DNA of 64,000 nt from Blastomussa wellsi (GCA_947652115.1 OX393573.1:2819269-2883268), one strand, 5' to 3'. Positions 35,701 to 60,603 are shown, counted from the stretch's first letter. Program-made: numbers and translations. The notes: generated from the sequence alone by a model not told the origin.

Positions 35701-38700
35701 GTAGATCTCCCTCCTCTTCTTTCCGCAGGAAGAACAACTCAGAGAATGTGCCGTCACAAGTGTCATACTTTACGCCCTCTCTTGTGCAGGTCACAGGAGA
35801 ATTTGTTGGGTCGGTCAGTTCAAATTTCACCACTTTGCTTGGATCGAGCTTGGCAAAACGTATCAGGCTGGATGAAACGTCGAAAAAATCACGCATGAAG
35901 ACTTCGTCAACTTCTACCATATCTGACATGATGTCTCGTATGCGACACGCCAACTGTTCCAACCTCTTGTACAACCGAACATCTTGAGGACATTTCTGGA
36001 AGAAGGGCTTCAGAAATTCTAGCATGGGCAAAACTCCCAGACTACTTCCCCACTTGACAATTACTTTGGAATGGTGTGGTTCGTCACAGTTGTTAAGACA
36101 CAAATCCTCGAGAATCTTGCACACCTCACATACCATCTGCAGGATTTTGTTGTTTCGTTTGGCCTCTCGAACTTTAGATGCCAGTTGTTTCAAAGTTGCC
36201 TTACCCAGTCCTCTCAAGCCATTTTGAACATCTGGCATAAACTTCTCGCGGAAGATTTGTTTAACGTCTTGAATGAGGTGAGGAATAACAGTCAAGAAGT
36301 TTTTAACGATTGATTCTTCAGACGAGGAACACATCTGTTGACATTTTCTTGCAGTATCCTGAGATATTTTAAGATGAACCTCTAGAAAATTAACATGGTC
36401 TTCTGTTGAGGCTGCCCTTTCCACCTCTTCAACAGAATCCTTCAACTCGATGCAGGAGTCTCTTAGCACCCTATTCCAAAGAGTTTGAATTTTGCCAGTG
36501 AAATACTGCATCAACTCAACATTCTCGATTTTCAAGTTCGAGATCTTGACTGCAAGCTCTCTCAAGTGTTTGATGTGCATCTGTCCTCTTTGTGTTACTT
36601 TGTAGTCTAGAAACAGTAACAAATACGTATGCAAGATTTCAATCTTGGCTGTCGAAAATTTTTCCTGGTATTTTTTTATCTGGCGGTTTTTGTACTAAGG
36701 GGTTTATTTTGGGGATTTTAAAAAAGTTATTCGAGATTAACATCGTTTGTTAAGTTTGATACGTGATGGCGTGTCGTTTGGGTTAAAAGAAATTCAGGTG
36801 TTTTAGAAGAGTTGAAAGAGTTTAGGTACTTGGGGGTTAATTTTCATCTATTATATATGGTTAGTTCCAACCTCCTTCTCAGGATCTCGCTCCGGGAGGA
36901 CGGGAAAATGAGAGACCCTGGGAAGGTTAGGTTAGGTTGTTTCAATGCCTTCCTTCCCCGAGAGCGTTTTACATGATCTTACCCGTGTACTATGTATACA
37001 GTGCCACTTTACCATGTAAAGGTGTAAATATATTGACAGAGAGCGCAACTAAATGCCTGATAGTTGCCTGATATGCCAATACCTCTCTAATTGTGTTCTC
37101 TTCCCATCGTGTACGGGACTTGAGTAAGGAGACATCTGTCTTTGCGAGCTCAATTTCATCGAGGACGCGTAGAGAGGTGTCTCTTTGCTATGGTAATTTT
37201 CAGCATTGGCTAAGTCCCCAGAACCCCTAGCTTTGCTAACTGAAAGAGACAACTGACCTTCTGCTTTCAATTCCTCGAGACCTTTTCTCAGAGTACAAAG
37301 ATCTTCGGTCACACCAGTGTCCTTAAGCCAGGGTTGCAGCAGTACCTCCAGTTGGTCATCTTCATTGCTCCACGACTTCATCACTTGATTCGTTGTCTCT
37401 TCAGGCGTCCCAATCTTTTGTGCGATGGATTTGAGGTTAAAAATGCTTCCCTCTATTCCAAGCAAGCGCTTGACATAACCCCGCAGATCTGTAAAAAAGG
37501 TGCACATTTGCATAGTTGAGGTGCATGAAATCGCGTTTCTTATACGTATACTGAGTTTGAAAGTCTACCTCGCTACGTATTCTCAAGCATCTTTCACCTG
37601 GGTGTTTTGCCAAGGTAACGGAAACAAAAACTAGCTCTACCAGGCTGAGGTTTGAAACGAACCTATAAACTTAAAGTACAAAACCTATTGATTAGTCCAT
37701 TCAAATAAAACGCTTCTCACAAAGGTGGATTAGAAAGTACACTGGCAACTTCTACAAAGATCATCGGGAAAAAAGACTGCTCTAACTGACGCTTTTTAGT
37801 TCCAAAACCTTCTACTAGATAGGAAAGACCATTGTGATAATCATTTTTTATTCTTACACTGTACTTAGCTTTCGTAGCAAACTTTCCCGTATACGTAGAG
37901 CACTCAAAAAGATCGCATGCTCTTGCTACGTAGGCTACACTGTGCTTTGTTCGTATTCCCAATTTCGTTGTGATTTGCCGTGAGTCTCTTTGTTCAGCAA
38001 AAAAACACAACAAGGTACCAGGGTCGACCAGGGCTCGATTCTGGCGCAGAAAAGCAGAAAAGGTGGTAATGCTTGATAAAGCTTTGGAAGTGAATTTGGT
38101 TATTATTTGTCAAACTTACCTTGTTCACAGAACTGGTATTCGCTGATGTGTCCATACTGGCCTTTTACACCGATCCTTCCACATAGAATTCTTACATCAT
38201 TAATCGCTTCCAGTGGAAGTCTGATTGCTAGCCCGATGCTCCACCAATCTTGGGATTTGACAATGACATCTATGAAACTCTGTTGATCGTTAGCCAGTTT
38301 GTAGTCTTCCCCAAGACGAACAGAAACCTGAAGACTTTCACTGTTGTAGATTCGCTTGTCTGTCGGCCCGTCTGCGGAACGTAGCAATTTGAATTCATCG
38401 TTTCTCAGTTGCATCAATGCCGAAGCATCGTGTTCTTTGTAGAATGGTTCATGGAAGATGTCTTGACTCATGAATACGAGTGCAAGTTCGTGGTCAGACG
38501 AATTCTTTTTAAACAAAACTGACACAGTGTAATTGAATGGCGACAAGTTTAGCCGCGATACAATCTCTTTGGTGCGGATCCGAGTCAATGTCAGCAAGTT
38601 CGCGATGAGTGAGAATCGTTCAATTTCGATGCTTACTTCCTTCTTTGTCACATTGATGTTTGACTTTTGAGTAATGTTCTGCCAGGAGATCTTTCCGTCT

Positions 38701-41700
38701 TTAGCTTCTGTTCCGTGTAAAACAAGAAGGGCGTCCTCACACACGACACCCACCTCATTGAGCTCTATCTTGGTCCTTAATGTGACAGGTCTCTTGAACA
38801 AATAACCATTTGGTTGGAGGTAGACGATCGGTGCAGCAAACATGATGTCATTTTCCAAACCTCTTTGCACTATCAAGCCATAGTACTTTCCAGGGTCCTC
38901 TAGTGTAATCTTTATAGACACGGGATTGTTAACAGCTCCGACAGGACACACGAGCTGGACACCCTCCATAATCACTTCACCTCCTTCACTGGTAATAATC
39001 TTGGATGCAGCTTTTGTTGTCGTCCAGTGTTTTCTTTCCATTTCGTTCTCGAGGCTGATATCTTTGGACACATATAGGGATAAAATGATGGATAGTATTT
39101 GAAAGCATATAACATATCTTCAAAGCTCTATTGAAATAAACAACAAATGTTAATTAACTTTCGACCCTAGCCTGCAGCTGCGTTCTTTGTAGTATGTATT
39201 TGATGTTGGCGTTCATCACTTTGACTTATGGGGTTAGGCGTTTTTGTCTATCTTTCAGTATATATAGTTCAAATAATAAAGCAACCATATTCTGAGCCAT
39301 ATACAAACCAAGCAGGAATTAATTCTAAATATTATGGACTGCGTTTCCATACAGGTTGAACTAAACATAATATTCATTCTCATGTAAGAAGGGCGGCCTC
39401 TCATATTGACACCCCCTTCATTGGCCTTTATCTTAAAGTGACAGGTTTCTTGAACAATAATAATAATATTCATTCTGATCAGTTTTACCTTGCTGTGGCG
39501 ATTTTCCACTGTACGTATCATGCTCATTTTTTCCTGTCCCTCCCTAAAACACAGATTAATTAAGAACTTGTTGTTTTGTTGTCCAAAGATATGTGTAAAA
39601 TAATCAGCCGTTGGTTTTATGTGTTGTTGCTAATAAACAACTTTTTCCTGTTACATATATGTCGTTTCTCTCAATTTCCAGAATTTCGTATTTATAAATT
39701 GTTCAGTTGCATGCAAGAGCACCGCTTAAGAGTACCGGATTTCACATGAAGTACCTGGCCAACTCTGTCAGTGAGTTGAATCTCTCTAGTTGATCGACTA
39801 AGTTAGTTTAGCAAGCGCCGGTAATAATATATAGATTTTAGCCAAAGCACATTTTTTCTCGTTCTTAGCACTTGACAAATACATTCACTGGTCAGCGGCA
39901 AATTTAAAAAAAACCACACGTGAACTCGACCGGTTCTCCCCTCCTCCTCCCCCCAGAGTCTGTACGGACGGGCAGACGGATGGACGCTGGTCCGGTCACG
40001 TGACTACAAAATTTTCTTGGCTTGGTGATTTTTCCAAAATATCTTACCCATTGTGGTCCGCTAGTGCGCTTTGCGCGCTGGAGCTCTTCTATTTCACGTA
40101 TTGGTGGGCCTGCGTATGCCGTCTTTGGAGAAAGATAGTCGTCACGGAGAGATTTGTAATCGGAAGTTGGACTGTAGTACCATTCGCCTTCCAAATCAGC
40201 AGTTTCGTATCTTTCTCAAGATCAGCAAGGAAGTTAAAGGGTGTTTAACATCCTTTTTTATGTACACAACAAAATGGTTCGAGTTTTCAGTTACTTACCT
40301 GTTTTGGAATACCAGGAGCACTTTTTTCCGGGTCATGGACGATTCCTTCCTGGCTCATACCACGCCTGTGACAAGAAAGGCACATATTTATTTATTTTAT
40401 TCATCCACTTAACAATATGAATAGAATAGACTTAGTATATGTAATAGGACTACGTGCTGTCCAATTTGAAAATAATTGGTTGAAAAAAAATTCCGAGGAC
40501 TGCCAGTTCGAGGAATTTTTTTGAATCCAATTATTTCCAAATTGGACAAGCATGTGGTCCTGTTTCCTATTAATTATATAGCATCCAAAAATATACGAAC
40601 ATGACACATGTTTCGCCCTCCAAACCTCTATATTGGACAGTTTGAGCAAAAACTGTCCAATTTATTTGGACAGTTGGCAAAAATTAATAAAAAATGCATC
40701 TGTTGACAATAATGGATGTTGATGTAGCTATATAATTAACATCATAAGTGCAGTGAAAAAGAAGTGGAGAGGGCAAAAATATAGTGAACTGATTATATGC
40801 CCTTTTAGTAAGTACGTTTATTTTAGGATAAAAAGAAAACTAGAGAGGAAAGAGTAAACGTATAGTAAATAAATATATAATGTTGGAATCATTAATACTA
40901 AGCAAAATAACACTGGTAATGCGCTTTTTTAAATAGTTTTCTATTTGGATGGTTGCGTATAGTTAGAGACAGGCGATAGATGAAATCACCCTGCTAAGCC
41001 ATTCTAGGTGGATGACCGTCTCAGGGAATAAGAAAGCTTGACTACTGTTACGTAAAAGTTCGACCCATCACCACAGTTAAGCAATGGCGGATCACGGGGG
41101 AGGGGTGGGGGGACCGGACCCACTCCCTACATAACCAAATTTTTATGTTTTTACTACTTGTTTGTCGCCGGAATTCTTGCATCGACCAGATCGCTTATTA
41201 TTACTCAACGGGGTAAAATTTTGGACCCCTCCCCCATGTCGAATATCAAATATTCTAGGTCCGCCCCTGTAAAGGGACAGTTAGCGAGGACGAGGGAAAG
41301 TCGAACTACGAAAAAAAAATTGGGCCCCGCTAACTGCCCCTGGGTCTTCTTGGATGGGTTCGACTAGGCGGAACATACTTGTTCGTCGATGTTTCCTCCG
41401 ATGCGCCCGTCTTGGTTTCTTCCAGAACTTGAAATTGCTTTTCTGGCCCGGGTTCGTGGACTATATTGCTACCATTCCATTACCACTGTCTGTCTCCGAT
41501 CCTATAAAAAGACATAATGGATTGTATACAAATACTTAGCTAAGTTACCCTTCTAAGGTTCAGCCAGGCATTGAGCTTATATAAATCCTAGATTCTTCCC
41601 AGATTCTACTTGTATATCTTCCAAAGAGAGACAATCAAAGCAGATTCAGGTTACTTGATTTCGAAAGTCCGGCAACTGAAATTTTTTATTCTACGTTTAA

Positions 41701-44700
41701 CACTCGTTTGGAATCAAAGTTTGAGACAACCTTTCGTGTCCAGAAACACTGCAAAAATTATCACGCATTGTGCAATACCCTACGTCTATCATCGCAGCTT
41801 GCGAATCTTGATTGTCCTCTGTTGGTTCACGGCTAGCTCTTGAAACGACCAGCGAAACAAAAAAACAATAAATAAATAAACACACAAGGAAGTCCCCATT
41901 TCTTGTTAGCTTAATCTGATTGGCTGAGAATGAAAACGATGAACTATGCACATGCTCCAAAAATCGGTCCTGGGCCATGGGACCGGTTTCTGGAAAGCCC
42001 CGGAAACTTTTCCGGCCCTTAAAGCCATTTTTAGTTATCTGTATCTAAAAAACAGAGAAGTGTATAGGCCTGAAACTTTGTATGAAGGGAACCACTGTTC
42101 ATATCCAAAACATGCTAATCAGTAAAACAGCTCGGTGTAATCATAAGTTTCGAGATTTTGCAATGAATTTCCGGGTGCGAAAACTTTTCGGGACCTTCGA
42201 GAAATGAGCCCCAGGCCAGAGTTGGCCCGAGCCCGCGTTCTTAAGTGGTGCTGACCAAAAGAAAAGCGGGCTCTGGGGACAAGATTAATTGTGGGAAGGT
42301 CGCTGGTTTCGTCAAGCCTATGCAGCAAGAAGCGGAGGCTTAAAGCACAAGATTGTCCCCTGGCTTGGCTATGTTTTTTTAGTATATTCTCAGCTCCGAC
42401 TATTGCATTTCTAGCTTTTTGATTGGCTAAAAAACTCCGACTATGAGCCAATAGTCGGAGTTTTACGTCATATGGAAAATAGTGCGCCAAAGTTTTTATT
42501 TTACGCTTTGTAAAATTGTGGAAATAAAAATCGGCGGCAAAACCCGGTTTGAGAATTTACTAAAACAATTATTCCATTCGCCCTTGTTGGATATGAAGTG
42601 ATTATAACCAACTCGCGCTACGCGCTCGTTGGTTATTTTATCACTTCATATCCAACGCGGGCTCATGGAATAATTGTTATAGAGTTACGACAAAATACAG
42701 GGTGCATGATTTGATTACCTGAGCGACGCTTGCCCGGATTCAACCACTGAAAACGTAATGCTCCTCTGTTGGTTTCCTAAAATAATGGAAATGACCAAAA
42801 AGGTAAAGCCTCGTGCCTAGTGGCCCGTACTGTCGGAGCTTATTCCCGTTTCTGTAGCATTAAGCAGCTAGGAATATTTGTACTCCCCCCAATGAATGGG
42901 ATGCATCGCAAGGTTAACTGTACTGACCCATTTCAGCACGTGTCTATCGCTATATCGGTGCCAAAAAAACTTCAACGCACATGCAATTGAACGCTTTAAC
43001 TTAGATATAAGATTTACACTAAACTTTCAATCCCCAACAGAATCAAATTTATTGCTTGACAGCGTGATTTTTACTGACTCCTTTTCTACGGTTTTACATT
43101 TACTAAAGCTACAAAGTCCTAGTGATAAGCTTTTTCAACCGGTAAGGTAAAAACCAAAACCTATGGCGCGCCGCTTGGCATGGCCACAGGCGGCCCATAC
43201 GTTGTATGTGATTTATGTGACATTATGTAAGAGAATATATGAGAAAAGTTCGAAAATTGCCCTAAATTCTATATGTGAAAAGAACGCAAATAAAAATAAC
43301 TTACCTTGTGTTTTCCTTACGTTATTTTGATGTTTCTGTGGTCCTGGAGTCCATTTAAAGACGTTTAGGCGAGTTTACCTTTGAAGTGTAGGCAAAACCG
43401 CAGAAGGTAAACTCGCCTAAATGTCTTCAAATCGACTCCAGTCTCCAGGACCACAGAGACATCAAAATAACGTAAGGAAAACACAAGGTAAGTCATTTTT
43501 ATTTGCATTCTTTTCCATATGTAGAATTTAGGGCAATTTTCGAACTTTTCTCATATATTCTCTTACAAAATGTCACATAAATCACATACAACGTATGGGC
43601 TGCCTGTGGCATGGCTTGCACTATTGCTCCATTTGGTCTACTGTATTTTCGTTTCCTTTATAAACAGGCGTTAGATGAGGTGTGTGAGCTGGTTTTGATC
43701 TCAAAATGAACTTTGTACAAATAAAGCTTGTAAATAATGCGTAGTAACTTAGAATTCTTACCTCGCACAATTTCTTGTATTTTTCTCTCTTTATTTCGTC
43801 ACCCTGTCTCCTTGCTAGGTCTTGAAGCGTATTAAGGATGTCTCTCTTGTCTTTAGTTGTCATCTCTTTATTCTCTTCCAAAATCTGTTCGAAAAATTGA
43901 AATTGTTCGCCTTGGTATTTCTTAAGTAGCTCTTTCTCACGAAGTGCCTTACAAAGATGTAAGATGTTTTGTAAAATATCTTCTCTCTGTTGGGGTGGAA
44001 GCTGTTGAAGGTCTGGAGAATTCCAAGCCATTTCATAGAACTGCAAAGCTTCTTTCTCGTACTTCTTAATCATTTGCCTGTCTCCACATTCATTAAGCAA
44101 TATATTTATCTCGTCGATGATGCTCTTTTTTGCATAGGAGAATTCTTTTTCTTCCATCCATAAACGTTGATAAAACTCCAAAGCTTCTTTCTGGAACTCC
44201 CTCTCTCTACCGCCTCCGAGGATGGACTTGTAGCTTTGTACAATCCTGTCTCGCACCTGGCTGTGGTTGCCATTTTCTAGGGATTTCTCAATTCTCCAAG
44301 CCTCGGCCAGAAATTCTTCAGCTTCGTCAAAGTCCTCCAAAGCCCTGCAAATCTCCCCCAATTGAAATGCACTTCTTGCCGTGTCGGGATGGTCTCCCAA
44401 GATGTCTTTTCGTATCTCATAAGCATCCATTGCTGGCTTGTAAGCTTTCTCGAATTCCCCCTTCCAGGCATAAGAATTGGCGATGTTTCTGTGGAAGAGT
44501 GCCAAGCGTAAAATCCCAGAAAGTTTCAATTCTTTAGATAGCTCAAGGGCCTCTTGGTAGCACTGGATAGCCTTGTCATATTGTTTTTGTCCCTCGTAAG
44601 CAGTGCCAATCTGTCCCTTGTAAAGAGGCAAATCCGGATGATTCTTCGAGCCTGAGAGCTCTTTTCGCATTTCATAAGCCCTCGTGTAGAACTTCAATGC

Positions 44701-47175
44701 CTCTGCATGATTTCCAAGCTTGTTATAGCAATTCCCAATCGCATTTAAACATTTCGTTATGCTTGCATGGCTATCAAAGAGGTCTTTCATTATTTGAAGG
44801 GAAAGATACAAACTTTTAAGCGCTTTTGGTGCACTTCCTCTTCTAAAGTAAATTTCACCTTCGGCATACAAGTATGTACTTCGAGCAAGTCGATAGTGTT
44901 CGCTGCCTTTCAAAGTTTCGAGGCCTTTCTCCAATATATCCTCTGCTAATTTCAAGACTACCATTGCACTCTTCCATCCTTGGAGTCTAAGAACTTGCAA
45001 CGCCTCGAAGCATCTTATTTCTGCGCGGAATAGAGAACCTAAAATAAAGAAAGTTGAAAATTATAGTGATTTTTTTTCATACTATCTGTTTGCCATTTTC
45101 GTTTCGTAATAATAATAAAATACATATTTTAAGAGGAGGCCAACACTACTAAGAGTGGTTTTCAGGAGGGTCCTCCATAAAATTAAAATACAAAAACTAA
45201 AATAACATTCAACCAATCACGCATCTACATTTGGCGAGGTGGGGGTAAGGAATGTAATTGGCCGAAAGGTGCGGAAGCCAAATGGGTTAAAACGTTGGAT
45301 TGTGGGTTATAGCATGGCTAGCCACAAATCCTTGTGTTCCTTGTGCTGAGCTTGTGAGCAGTGTAATGTCACAATGCATTTCTCCGCAGCGACAGTAGAC
45401 TAAAAATGAGCACTTGCACAATCAAGTAACATTTAAAATGTTGTTTGACTACGCTTACCTTCCTTTCCATCCTCATCTGTTGCTTCCGCCAACGACTTGA
45501 AAATCTTTCTTAGTTGCTTAGCATCTTCAAACATGGCTTCAAAAAAATGGCACATCATGATCGCTACGTGATATTCTCTCGACACGTGCAGGTAATCCGA
45601 CTTAAACGAAATGTCTAAAGCAAGCTCAAAATTGGCCTTGTCGTGGTCAAAATGCTCGAAAGAATTCACGTAGTCTTTGTCTAACATTGCCGCGACGTCT
45701 GTCATCTTTGTCATGTAAAGCTTACAAAATCTGTCTTTGGCTTTCTTGTAGGCCTGTTTAAAAAGAGGAGTATTTCCAACACTTCCCAGAAAGCTTTTCA
45801 TCAAGGGATGCATATCGTAGAGTAGCTCATTCGTCACAGGGTCAACAGATAAAACTTTGCTACTCCTCAGGCCCTCAAGAATGATAATTGCTTCAGATGA
45901 TTCCGTACCAAGAACAAAAGCAGCAACTTCCACCGAGAATGGACGACAAAAAAGTGATACTGACACTGCGGAGTATCTGAGAGTGTCACTCGGAAGAAAA
46001 AAGAACATCTTTCTCAAGCAGGATAATTGCTCTTTATCAAGCCTTTCACCAAGACAGTCCCATGTTTCTCTTTCCTTAATGTCATGCTTTGCTGATGGAA
46101 CTTCCCTTTCTTGCGATTGCGATTTCACTAGCTCTTCTTCAATTAGTTCCAGAACCTTTTCAGCAGTTGTTACTCTTTGTCTAAGAATGGCTGCCATACC
46201 ATTTAGAAAAAGAGGCTTTCCTTTACACATTTCCACCAGCTTTTCCATCTGGTTAACTTCCATGCTGTGAAGTGCACCTGTTCTTTGAAGAATCTCTTCA
46301 GAAATTTCTTTCCCCAAAGCCTTGAGCTCGTAGCAGTCGTGATTGTCAGGGTTAAGCCCGTGGAAACGTGCTCTCGATATCAACAGTAGCTTCAATCTTG
46401 CGTAACCTCCATCGACCTTGTTGTAGTCTTTGTCCTTGTCAATCGGTAGTCTCTGAAGAAAATCAGTAAACTTGGCCTTCAGGCTGTTGGCAAGATCATC
46501 TCCACCACAGAACTGGTCGACATTATCGAGCAGTAACAAGACGTCACTTTGACTTTCTTTCTTCAACTTTTCCAACTGTTCAATGACTGGATTTTCGTCG
46601 TATTTTATAATTGTTCTTTGGGTGTCCAGTGCCAGCATAATATGAAAATAAACGTCTTTCATCTCCACTATTCCCCTCAAGTCGACTGGAACTGACTTGC
46701 CAGACCACCGTAGGCAAATTTCTTTGCCCAGTGTTGTCTTCCCTAGGCCGCCAGGTCCATATAAATTGACGATCGGCTCACCAGCAAGTTTAGCCAAAAC
46801 CGCGTCCAACTCGGTGTCTCTACCTTTCAATGCCTCCCTTTGGGTTATCTCTAGTTGACGACCTAGTTTGAAGCTTTCAATTTTTTGCTTTATACCTTTC
46901 TTCTTAGGTGATTTGCAAGCAACAATACTCTCCAGCAGAGTCAGATTTTGGTCAGACAGTATTCCTTGACTCACAAACAGTCGAAGGCATGAATACAAAT
47001 CTTGATCTTGTTGATTTTCAAACTTTCCCTTAAAAGTGGTCTTGATTGTTGCTACCACATTGGTGAGTTCTTCATCGCTTAATTCTTTGGCGATATCTCT
47101 AAGTAGAACTTCCAAATGAGGAGAAATCTCTTCTTGTGTCGACGAGACTGCATCAACAAGTGATCGCGACGCCAT
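32763..47175 (-). CDS. DED-like/NB-ARC/TPR/ZU5-UPA/Death-domain protein, putative innate immune sensor
   Basis: Exons (minus): 47175-45459, 45038-43762, 42776-42719, 41460-41379, 40365-40295, 40214-40048, 39543-39489, 39061-38120, 37488-37258, 36606-35239, 33524-33431, 32850-32763; all phases match, giving 2049 aa. Domains: DED-like helical fold (about 15-88); NB-ARC (about 115-460) with P-loop GPGGLGKTT (140-148), Walker B LLLLDNVD (213-220), sensor LLISRAR, GKPL (319-322) and MHD-like YDMHPL; TPR array (about 575-990, e.g. LNAIGNCYNKLGNHAEALKF); Ser/Pro/Tyr linker; ZU5 (about 1161-1300); UPA-like segment (about 1300-1450); Death domain (1457-1530, DDQLEVLLQPW); an unrecognised helical/beta region; and a C-terminal tail with MVGDRTTL. 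The start is the first ATG after an in-frame TAA. A signalling ATPase scaffold role is inferred. The frame needs the downstream of two donors at 40295/40299. Exon 10 unspliced at 35239 would stop at 35216. Two separate genes remain possible. Confidence 0.75.
33194..33262. repeat. Short perfect foldback (23-bp arms)
   Basis: CTCGTTCCCAGAGTCAACGG… at 33194-33216 is exactly complementary to 33240-33262. It lies in the NB-ARC gene's last long intron and shares ends with the CTCGTCCCC MITE family. Confidence 0.8.
34750..34913. mobile_element. Foldback MITE, about 164 bp
   Basis: AGACCTTTTTAC…CCAGGGGGCAAAT and its inverted counterpart …GTAAAAAGGTCT form arms of nearly 80 bp. It lies between exons 10 and 11 of the NB-ARC gene. 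Confidence 0.75.
40459..40546. repeat. Foldback repeat in NB-ARC gene intron
   Basis: GTCCAATTTGAAAATAATTGG and CCAATTATTTCCAAATTGGAC are inverted around a short loop, between the exons at 41379-41460 and 40295-40365. Confidence 0.7.
42564..42678. repeat. Foldback repeat in NB-ARC gene intron
   Basis: AACAATTATTCCA…GGATATGAAGTGAT and its complement form arms of about 50 bp around GCGCTACGCGC. It ends 41 bp from the exon at 42719. Confidence 0.7.
43178..43612. mobile_element. Large foldback element with arms of about 200 bp
   Basis: From GGCCACAGGC…CCCATACGTTGTATGTGA at the left to TCACATACAACGTATGGG…GCCTGTGGC at the right, the two halves are near-complementary over about 200 bp each, with a loop of about 20 bp near 43395. 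No coding capacity. It lies in the intron just after the TPR exon, so the pre-mRNA would contain a long hairpin. Confidence 0.8.
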
Positions 47176-48850
47176 CTTCAGTTTCAATGTTGTGACATAT
47201 GGCTTCACAAAGCATTAAATTTATGCGGAAGCTGTCTGTCGTAGCCCATCATGTATGTAGACAGCTACTTTGATCTGGTGCAGTTGCTTGCGAGGAAATG
47301 CATGGAATTATAGTACGTCTCCAGATAAAATAAGTCGCAAACTTCCCAGATGGATGAAACAATCTTTGATGCGTTTTTATTTAAAAGTTCATGCACTATT
47401 TATTTCAATTTGATTCCCGGAAAGCATTCACACGACTGAGTCGAGTTCTAAGAATTGTGAACCTGTCACTCAAGGTTACAAACAAGATTAACTTCGAACT
47501 GTACACACAATCGGTCAATTCAGAAATCTGGTAGGCTTGCAATTGATAGTTCTAGTTCCAGTTTTTGACTGAGATAGTTGAAGTCGGCTACTTTTGTACT
47601 GATTTACTAACGTATCCTGGGGCATTTTTTGTCCGCAATCTGCATAGCTTGAAATAACGTTGTCTTACAAGTAAATTACAGTTACGTGTATTCTGCAACT
47701 GCGCCAACACATATGTACAAGTGAACTGGGACAAACCCTCATCCACCCCGGCCTACCCCACTCACCCGCGTCTGAGTCGGCTCTTCTTGTTCTGGGTTTG
47801 GACGAAATCTTAAGGGGGGGGGGAGGGGGGATTGTACCTGAATTTCAATGAAATGTTTGGAGGTTTAGAGATTGTATGAAAGGAAAAAAAAAAGTTTTGA
47901 AACACCCACAGACAGTTGAACCCCACCCAGGAGCAACCAGTTTGGTAGGGGGACTGTTTGGGTGTGCATATTCTAATTTTAAACTTCAAATCTACTTTTT
48001 AAGCTTCATTAAATCTTAATGATTTCCTATTTCCTATTATTTTCCTCCTCCTTTAAGAAAATCTCTCTCCTTCCAAATATAACCAAAAATAATCCAATAA
48101 TTTACAAAACATCACAAAACATTTACTAGTGAGGCGAATGACGGGTTGGCATTCCTTGAAACGCAAACGAGATATGTGCTTTAAACCCACTTTAAATGAC
48201 GGAAAAACGGCTTTCAGGTAGAGTCCTGCCTTAAGAGGTCTTAAAGGAGAGTTGAAGGAAGAAAGTTATTATAACGGAGCAAGGAGCACCCCAGGTTCCC
48301 AATGAATTGGTTTTCGTTCCCATACACTAATTTTTTACTTCAAATTCCAATTTGTTAGAGATAATATTTCTTATTTCTTTAAATAAATTTTACGGCTCCT
48401 TTGAAAAAAACTATTTCATCCCAAGCATACTCCCAAATCGAACATCGAAATGCTTGTAATGCAACATTTGAATTGTTGCGTTTTTTAATTAAGTTGCAGG
48501 AAAAATTCATTTTCCTTCGAGTAACGAAAGAGGAATTGAACAGGCTAGACACACGGCTTTGTCCGCTCAAGCGTGTATTCTCCAAACGACTTGAACCTGC
48601 TCGTAGTCAGTAAAAAGAAAAGGAAATTGCAACTTCGTGGTCAATGTCTTTCGCCGGCAATTGCGATATATCCCGCCCTCGAAACGCGAGGGACGTCCCT
48701 CGGGCCTGGCGGGATGGAGGGCCTTAAAAGCATCAGCTTGAACCCGGTCAGCGGATGGGCTCATCATCATATGCTCTGTGAAACTTTCGGAAAATTTTGA
48801 GTTGGCGGTGAGAGAGAGCTGTTTTTTCCGTTCGAAAACAACGGTAAATC
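47176..48850. other. Intergenic region between divergent NB-ARC gene and SDHA
   Basis: It must hold both promoters. No exon or TE ORF was recognised. A G-rich run lies at 47813-47830. The short open frames around 48379-48800 lack splice context or homology that I can see. Confidence 0.5.

Positions 48851-60603
<11,753 letters not shown>

Noticed and set aside
40084..40214. Alternative frame starting KDTKLLIWKANG in the exon at 40214-40048
   Set aside because: It stops after about 41 codons and does not connect to the ZU5 exon. Kept only as the product of the upstream donor, not as the main frame.
41379..41530. Longer exon using the acceptor near 41512
   Set aside because: All three frames meet a stop before joining the open part. 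The acceptor at 41461-41462 gives matching phase.
47176..47208. Extension of the NB-ARC protein upstream of 47175
   Set aside because: The extra residues would begin at GTG. The first real in-frame ATG is at 47175, after a stop.
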